Positions 15,797 to 20,162 of a stretch of DNA of 20,162 nucleotides are shown here, in pieces (the stretch's first letter is position 1; each line of letters starts with the position of its first letter). The position numbers were made by a program, and so were the translations under genes. This DNA comes from an uncultured Asticcacaulis sp. (GTDB lineage Bacteria; Pseudomonadota; Alphaproteobacteria; Caulobacterales; Caulobacteraceae): positions 1 to 20,162 of the forward strand of contig CAMLLA010000019.1 in the NCBI GenBank assembly GCA_946480525.1, in the 5' to 3' direction. Below the pieces are notes generated by a model, which made no database searches, had not been told where the DNA came from, and saw nothing but the letters and a program-made list of their open reading frames with translations.

Positions 15797-16834
15797 TTAG
15801 GCAGCGCCCAGGAAATGTTCCAGGATGAAGTAATGGTCTTCGAACAGAAGCTCACGCATCTGACGGGCTTCGGCCAGTTGCACCCAGCGGGCGCGGGCGG
15901 CGTCATCCGACCCGCGCACCTGCGGCAGGTCGCCGCTCGGGAATTCGAAGTGGAAGGCGTGGGTGATGGTCCGGCCGCGCTGTGACCGCTCGGGATCGTC
16001 AAACACGCGCTGCCCTTTCAGGCTGCCGCGCAGGACCGGCAGTGGCAGCTTGATGCGGGTCTCTTCCTTCAGTTCGCGCAGCACGGCCGTCAGCAGGGTC
16101 TCGTGCTGATTGACGAAGCCGCCCGGCAGCGCCCACAGCCCCTTGCCGGGCTGCGCGCCACGCTTGACCAGCAGGACATGACCGGAGTGGACGATGACGG
16201 CGTCGACCGTTGTGAAGGTCGGCGGATAGGGCGCGTTGGCCCAGGCCGCCTTGTAGGCCACGATGTGGCGGTATTCTTCGGCCAGTTGAGCGAAGGTCTT
16301 GGTCTTGCGGAAGGCCTGTAGCGTCTCGAAGACCGGCTTTGGCACATTGGCCTCGACCAGCCGCAGCGCGCCGTCATCCTCGGAAAACAGGTGGTCGCGC
16401 AATTCCGTCGCGGACAGGCCCGACGCAAACGGCACGTCGATCAGGTCCCACTGCGGAAAGGCATGCAGGTACCAGGACGTCTCATCCTTCTCGTGGCCGA
16501 TCAGGCCGATGCGCGTTTCGCTCAGGGGCTTGCCGGCCGCGCGGACGACGTCGGCGACGTGTTGCTGGACGTCCGCCTGCCAGGCGCCTTCGTTATAGAG
16601 ATGGTCGACAAGATGGCGAACGATAACGCGGTCGGCATCACTGCCCAGCGCGGCGCGCAGCATGACTTCGCGTTCGGCGGACGAAAAGGGATTGCGGGTC
16701 GAACGGGCGGATTGCGCTGAGCCGATCAGCATGATGAGCCGGTCACAGCTTTGCAGCGCGCGCCGGACGACGGACAGATGGCCATTATGAAAGGGTTCGA
16801 ACCGCCCGATAAAGGCGATGAAATCGTAGTGCAT
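15797..16834 (-). CDS. nadM: Bifunctional NMN adenylyltransferase / Nudix hydrolase NadM
   Basis: This 345-aa fusion joins NMN and ATP into NAD+ and carries a Nudix domain. The N-terminal adenylyltransferase (about 1-180) has the nucleotidyltransferase signature GRFEPF-H16-N-G-H19 and the second ATP-binding segment GSAQSARSTRNPFS. The Nudix domain (about 205-345) has the box G239-x5-E245-x7-R253-E-L-x-E257-E258-T-R-I261. The small glycine normally near the end is R260, outside the metal ligands. The layout matches the NadM-Nudix type known from Synechocystis and Francisella, where the Nudix half cleaves ADP-ribose. ATG 16834 has GAGGGAG 4 nt upstream. It is first gene of a nadM-nadV unit with its own promoter, divergent from the SPFH operon. 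Confidence 0.95.
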   Translation of the reverse strand: MHYDFIAFIGRFEPFHNGHLSVVRRALQSCDRLIMLIGSAQSARSTRNPFSSAEREVMLRAALGSDADRVIVRHLVDHLYNEGAWQADVQQHVADVVRAAGKPLSETRIGLIGHEKDETSWYLHAFPQWDLIDVPFASGLSATELRDHLFSEDDGALRLVEANVPKPVFETLQAFRKTKTFAQLAEEYRHIVAYKAAWANAPYPPTFTTVDAVIVHSGHVLLVKRGAQPGKGLWALPGGFVNQHETLLTAVLRELKEETRIKLPLPVLRGSLKGQRVFDDPERSQRGRTITHAFHFEFPSGDLPQVRGSDDAARARWVQLAEARQMRELLFEDHYFILEHFLGAA

Positions 16835-16858
16835 GAGGCTCCCTCATTGCGATGTGAC

Positions 16859-16875
16859 GTCTGGTCTGCCCAGAC
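16859..16875. promoter_or_regulatory. Inverted repeat at the nadM transcription start, candidate operator
   Basis: GTCTGG-N5-CCAGAC is a perfect 6-bp dyad covering about +1 to +17 of the predicted nadM transcript. A repressor bound here would block initiation. NrtR- or NiaR-type NAD regulators are possible owners, but I cannot match the sequence to either. Confidence 0.4.
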
Positions 16876-16881
16876 ACGCCC

Positions 16882-16910
16882 AGGATTTCACCGTCGCCGG
16901 GCCTTGTCAA
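16882..16910 (-). promoter_or_regulatory. Sigma70-type promoter of nadM-nadV
   Basis: On the minus strand a perfect -35 TTGACA (16910-16905) is followed after 17 nt by AATCCT (16887-16882), a weak -10. The predicted start is near 16875, giving a leader of about 41 nt. Confidence 0.5.
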
Positions 16911-16988
16911 TAGGATGCAGGAATAACCACGCAATTTTCGTGCAGGCGGGACGCCGGTAACAGGTGACAGGTGCATCCCTGAATTGCG

Positions 16989-17007
16989 GCCGCGCCGCCG
17001 GCGCGGC
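16989..17007. promoter_or_regulatory. GC-rich palindrome, possible activator site
   Basis: GCCGCGCC and GGCGCGGC form a perfect 8-bp inverted repeat with a 3-nt centre. It lies at about -103 to -85 of the sigma54 promoter, where enhancer-binding proteins usually bind. No T tract follows on either strand, so a terminator is unlikely. Confidence 0.35.
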
Positions 17008-17017
17008 TGAATATCCG

Positions 17018-17055
17018 TCCGGTGAGATCGCCGGAACTTGATCATCCTCAAAGTT
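17018..17055. promoter_or_regulatory. Two dyads upstream of the sigma54 promoter
   Basis: TCCGG-N8-CCGGA (17018-17035) and AACTTGA-N6-TCAAAGTT (17035-17055, one extra A) lie end to end between the palindrome and the -24 element. Either could be a regulator site. Both are short enough to arise by chance. Confidence 0.25.
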
Positions 17056-17065
17056 GTAATCCGTC

Positions 17066-17081
17066 TGGCGCGGTGGTAGCT
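17066..17081 (+). promoter_or_regulatory. Sigma54 (-24/-12) promoter of the SPFH operon
   Basis: TGGCGCGGTGGTAGCT matches TGGCACG-N4-TTGCW at 10 of 12 fixed positions. The invariant GG (17067-17068) and GC (17079-17080) have the required 10-nt spacing. The predicted start is 17092, leaving a 36-nt leader with AGGGGGA at 17117-17123. It implies control by RpoN and an enhancer-binding activator. Confidence 0.65.
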
Positions 17082-17127
17082 CTATAGGCCTGCGCCGGCC
17101 GACGGAACGACATTGCAGGGGGATTTC

Positions 17128-18138
17128 ATGGGTTTCATTTCAAAGCAGTTCATCGACATCATCGAATGGGCTGATCCGCCGAAATCCATGCTGGCGGCGC
17201 GCTATCCGATGGAAGGCCACGAAATCCAGACCGGCGCCAAGCTGGTGGTGCGCGAGACACAATCGGCCCTGTTCCTGAACGAAGGCACGATCGCCGACCA
17301 GTTCGGACCCGGCACGCACACCCTGACCACCCAGACCCTGCCGATCCTGACCTACCTCAAGAACTGGGACAAGGCGTTCAAATCGCCGTTCAAGTCGGAC
17401 GTTTTCTTCTTTTCGCTGCGTGAGCACATCGACCAGAAGTGGGGGACGACCCAGCCGATTACCGTGCGCGACAAGGAGTTCGGGCCGCTGCGCATACGGG
17501 CGTTCGGCAATTACGGCTTCAAGATTACCGACCCCAAGCTGTTCTGGACGCGTTTCTGCGGCTCGGGTGCGACCTTTACGACGCAGGACATCGAAGGCCA
17601 GCTGCGCGCCGCCCTTTTGAGCGGCATCGCCAGCACATTGGCGCAGAGCGCCGTCGCCTTCGTCGATATGGCGGCCCAGCAGGACGCGTTCTCCAAGATG
17701 CTGTTTGCCGGCCTGTCGCCGACCTTTACCGAAATGGGTCTTGGCCTGACCAGCTTCTATGTCCAGAGCCTGTCCCTGCCGGAAGAGCTTGAAAAACATC
17801 TCGACCGCGCGGGCTCTCAGCGCATCGTCGGCAATCTCAACGCCTATACCCAGTTCCAGGCGGCCGAAGCGCTAGGCAATGCCACGGCGGGCGGCAGCGG
17901 CGGCGGGCTTGCCAGCGAGGGTGTTGGCCTGGGCGCCGGCCTCGCCATGGGCCAGATGATGGCGCAATCTCTCGGCCAGTCACTCGGACAGGGCCAGGGC
18001 GCAGGGCCGGGCGCGGCGCAGCCCGAGCAGGACCCCATGGTCGTGCTTGAAAAGTTGGGCGAGCTTTTTCAGAAGGGCATCCTGACCGAAGCCGAGTTCA
18101 CTGCCAAGAAGGCCGAACTGCTTAGCAAAATCAGATAG
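17128..18138 (+). CDS. YdjI-like SPFH domain protein with C-terminal SHOCT domain
   Basis: This is a 336-aa protein. ATG 17128 has AGGGGGA 4 nt upstream. A TTG 5 codons earlier is an unlikely start. Residues 1-240 form an SPFH/band-7 domain of the YdjI class (older databases: virion core protein), with the usual opening FIDIIEWADPP and the strands KSDVFFFSLREH and RAFGNYGFKITDP. Residues about 252-304 are a Gly/Ala/Gln-rich linker. Residues 305-336 match SHOCT: LEKLGELFQKGILTEAEF, then KKAELL. No transmembrane segment is evident, so membrane contact is probably peripheral. In Bacillus the relative YdjI helps bring PspA to the membrane. No PspA is in this window. The TAG is followed at once by the next ATG, so coupling is tight. 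Confidence 0.88.
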   Translation: MGFISKQFIDIIEWADPPKSMLAARYPMEGHEIQTGAKLVVRETQSALFLNEGTIADQFGPGTHTLTTQTLPILTYLKNWDKAFKSPFKSDVFFFSLREHIDQKWGTTQPITVRDKEFGPLRIRAFGNYGFKITDPKLFWTRFCGSGATFTTQDIEGQLRAALLSGIASTLAQSAVAFVDMAAQQDAFSKMLFAGLSPTFTEMGLGLTSFYVQSLSLPEELEKHLDRAGSQRIVGNLNAYTQFQAAEALGNATAGGSGGGLASEGVGLGAGLAMGQMMAQSLGQSLGQGQGAGPGAAQPEQDPMVVLEKLGELFQKGILTEAEFTAKKAELLSKIR

Positions 18139-18804
18139 ATGACGGACATCGCCTGCCCTTCGTGCGGCGCACCCGTCAGCTTCAGATCCAGCCTGTCGGT
18201 CTCCGCCGTCTGCCCCTATTGCCAGAGCCTGCTTGTTCGGCGCGACGTCAATGTCGAGGACCTGGGCAAGGTCGCGGCCTTGCCGCCCGATATGACGCCG
18301 TTTCAGGTCGGCACCGACGCCTATGACGACGATGGCCGGATCACTCTGGTCGGCCGCTTGCGCCTGGCGTGGCAGGACGGTTTCTGGAACGAATGGTTCT
18401 TCGTCAGCGATAGCGGGCGCAAGGGCTGGCTGGCCGAGGCGCAAGGGACGTACGCCCTGTCCTATGAAATCGACGGCGACCTGCACCCCAATACGCACCA
18501 TGCCATTTCGCGCTGGGCGGAAACGAAGGCGCGCGGCGAGATAATTGGTCAGGCCCTGACGATCGAGGGGCGGAGCTACCGGCTGACCGACGCCAAGAAG
18601 GCCGTGTGCATCGGCTGTGAGGGCGAACTGCCGGTCGTCAGTCCCGTGGGCCGGCGATCGATGTGCTTCGACTTCATGGGTGGGCCCGACGAATTTGCCT
18701 CGGTCGAGATCAGCGGCGATGCGCGGCGCATCTTTACCGGCCGTTATGTCGAATGGGAGCAGTTGCGGGCGTCCAACCTGCGTGAGATCGAGGGCTGGTC
18801 ATGA
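18139..18804 (+). CDS. Zinc-ribbon DUF4178 protein, soluble
   Basis: This is a 221-aa protein. A zinc ribbon at the N-terminus uses C6, C9, C25 and C28 (CPSCGAPV and CPYCQ). A DUF4178 domain follows at about 50-200, with the typical core: a short strand-rich stretch through GRITLVGRLRLAW, then WNEWFFVSDSG and WLAEAQG. A second C157-x2-C160 pair (VCIGCEGELP) sits within the domain, at a place where the sister protein has none. No signal or membrane segment is seen. It starts directly after the SPFH stop and overlaps the next gene by ATGA. DUF4178 proteins are known as partners in PspA/SPFH-linked membrane-stress gene clusters. The molecular role is not established. Confidence 0.85.
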   Translation: MTDIACPSCGAPVSFRSSLSVSAVCPYCQSLLVRRDVNVEDLGKVAALPPDMTPFQVGTDAYDDDGRITLVGRLRLAWQDGFWNEWFFVSDSGRKGWLAEAQGTYALSYEIDGDLHPNTHHAISRWAETKARGEIIGQALTIEGRSYRLTDAKKAVCIGCEGELPVVSPVGRRSMCFDFMGGPDEFASVEISGDARRIFTGRYVEWEQLRASNLREIEGWS

Positions 18805-20162
18805 AGGCATTCGGTCAGCGCACAGCCGCGCGGTCGGTCAACGCGTTCAACTGCCCCAGTTGCGGCGGTCCCATAACCCTGCGCGCCGGCGGCATCAGCG
18901 TCAACGCTGTCTGCGGCCAGTGCGGCACCATTGTCGATGCCACCGATCCCAACCTCAGGATCATCCAGGCGGCAGACTCGTCTCTGTTTTTCACGGATAT
19001 TCCCATCGGGTCGCGCGGCGAACTGGGCGGCATCCAATGGGAAGTCATCGGCTATGTCCGCAAGGCCGTGGCGGGCACGGTCTATGCCTGGGAAGAATAC
19101 CTGTTGTTCAATCCGTGGCACGGCTTCCGCTTTCTGTCGAACACCGGCGGCCACTGGACTTTCTTCAAACGCCTCAACCAGGCGGTCGACGGCATCGGCC
19201 GCAGGAACGAACTGCGCTTCGACGGCCAGACCTACAAGGTCTTCAACAAGGACAATGCCCGCGTCGTCGCTGTCCAGGGCGAGTTCTACTGGCGCGTCAA
19301 ACGCGGTGATGAAACCTGGTGTGCCGACTATATCTGTCCGCCCTATATGCTGAGCAGCGAGGAGCGGGACGACGAGATCAATATCACCCAGGGCGTCTAT
19401 CTCGCCTATCAGGTGGTGCAGAAGGCCTTCCCTGAAGCACGGCTGCGCACCCCTTCGGGCGTCGGCGCCTGCCAGCCGTCGGCGGACAACGGCCGGGCCA
19501 AGACCGTGGTCGGCCTCGGTATCGCTGCCGCTGTGGCGGCGATCATGATTCATATGGGTATCGCCCTGGCCCTGCCGAACGAACAGGTGCTGAGCGTTAC
19601 CGGTGAGCCGCTGCAGGCCAAGGTGCTGGCGAACCAGACCACCTATGCGACCGGTAGCTGGGGTCAGCCGGGTGTCCTGCCGTCTCAGGTGATCGCGCCG
19701 CAGTTCGAGCAGGAGGGGGAGACCCTGGTCACGCCCGCCTTCGTCCTGCCTGAGCCCAGCAATCTGCGCATTTCGACCGCGGCTGGCCTTGATAACAGCT
19801 GGGCGGAACTGGACCTGACCCTGGTCAACCAGACGACAGGTGTCAGCTATCCGGTGCGTCAGGCCATGGAATACTATTCCGGCGTCGACGGCGGCGAAAG
19901 CTGGAGCGAGGGCAAGTCCCATTCCGAAACGCTGATGCACCCCATTCCGGCCGGCACCTACCACATGCTGGTCGACGGAACATCGGACGCCCTGGCACGT
20001 AACGGCGCCCTGGCCTTCAACCTCGAAGTCCGGCGCGGCGTCACGGACCTGAACAATCTGTGGCTGGCCCTGGCCCTGATCGCCATCTATCCCCTTATCG
20101 CCATGTTCCGGCACCAGATGTTCGAACAGTCGCGCTGGTCCAATTCGGACTATTCTCCTTAC
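18801..20162 (+). CDS. Membrane-anchored zinc-ribbon DUF4178 protein, 3' end beyond window
   Basis: There are 454 codons open to the window edge with no stop. ATG 18801 overlaps the previous TGA (ATGA). A zinc ribbon uses C18, C21, C38 and C41. DUF4178 lies at about 60-200 (IPIGSRGELGGIQWEVIGYV, WEEYLLF, WTFFKRL). One membrane helix is at about 235-259 (VVGLGIAAAVAAIMIHMGIA) and a second at about 420-436 (LWLALALIAIYPLIAMF). The roughly 160 residues between them look strand-rich and have no cysteine, and would be outside the cytoplasm if the N-terminus is inside. This gives a cytosolic metal-binding/DUF4178 head joined to an external domain. It is the third gene of the SPFH operon. How far it extends past Tyr454 is unknown. 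Confidence 0.85.
   Translation, partial: MKAFGQRTAARSVNAFNCPSCGGPITLRAGGISVNAVCGQCGTIVDATDPNLRIIQAADSSLFFTDIPIGSRGELGGIQWEVIGYVRKAVAGTVYAWEEYLLFNPWHGFRFLSNTGGHWTFFKRLNQAVDGIGRRNELRFDGQTYKVFNKDNARVVAVQGEFYWRVKRGDETWCADYICPPYMLSSEERDDEINITQGVYLAYQVVQKAFPEARLRTPSGVGACQPSADNGRAKTVVGLGIAAAVAAIMIHMGIALALPNEQVLSVTGEPLQAKVLANQTTYATGSWGQPGVLPSQVIAPQFEQEGETLVTPAFVLPEPSNLRISTAAGLDNSWAELDLTLVNQTTGVSYPVRQAMEYYSGVDGGESWSEGKSHSETLMHPIPAGTYHMLVDGTSDALARNGALAFNLEVRRGVTDLNNLWLALALIAIYPLIAMFRHQMFEQSRWSNSDYSPY

Noticed and set aside
14315..15985. 556-codon plus-strand frame spanning nadV and the end of nadM
   Set aside because: It lies opposite two clearly recognised enzymes and crosses their junction. Its translation is rich in Arg, Asp and His with no motif.
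17033..17066. GGAAC followed by CGTC, resembling an EcfG (general stress) promoter upstream of the SPFH gene
   Set aside because: Spacing is 24 nt, whereas that class needs about 16-17. The sigma54 match is far better.
18744..20114. 456-codon minus-strand frame opposite the membrane DUF4178 protein
   Set aside because: The plus-strand frame has the zinc ribbon, DUF4178 core and membrane helices. The minus frame has nothing recognisable.

Overview
The window reads as a GC-rich alphaproteobacterial chromosome. A Caulobacterales member such as an Asticcacaulis relative is my best guess. Three things point that way: strong G/C third-position bias, an intergenic repeat of the type scattered through alphaproteobacterial genomes, and the tail of an outer-membrane beta-barrel gene at the left edge. 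The genus is inference. I see no tRNA, rRNA, CRISPR array, insertion sequence or phage structural gene.

Left block (+ strand, 1-6032): after the 3' end of an outer-membrane protein gene and its terminator comes a structured 180-nt region that ends in a second strong terminator only 16 nt before the next gene. Then follow four genes joined by 4-nt stop/start overlaps: hen1 (RNA 3'-terminal 2'-O-methyltransferase), pnkp (RNA 5'-kinase / 2',3'-phosphatase / ligase) and two different DNA-polymerase-beta-type nucleotidyltransferases of the RlaP kind. This is a bacterial RNA repair operon: Pnkp heals and seals cleaved RNA, Hen1 marks the repaired 3' end against re-cleavage and activates the ligase, and the nucleotidyltransferases probably act on RNA ends.

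Middle block (- strand, 6152-14214): two very large, adjacent genes. The upstream product (1233 aa) carries a Tat-like signal peptide. The downstream product (1446 aa) has none. Both show sequence patterns I recall from big uncharacterised bacterial proteins, but no function can be assigned. This is the least explained part of the window. A dispersed repeat separates the pair from the RNA repair operon, and the stop codons of both converging genes lie in its ends.

NAD block (- strand, 14333-16910): nadM (NMN adenylyltransferase fused to a Nudix hydrolase) followed by nadV (nicotinamide phosphoribosyltransferase). Together they make the two-step nicotinamide -> NMN -> NAD+ salvage route. They have their own sigma70-type promoter, and a perfect 6-5-6 inverted repeat sits on the predicted transcription start.

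Right block (+ strand, 16989-20162): divergent from nadM, a YdjI-like SPFH protein with a SHOCT tail is followed without spacing by two zinc-ribbon/DUF4178 proteins. The second is membrane-anchored and runs off the window. A near-consensus sigma54 (-24/-12) promoter lies in front, with palindromes upstream where an enhancer-binding activator could sit. This looks like an envelope-stress or membrane-maintenance operon of the kind linked to PspA systems.
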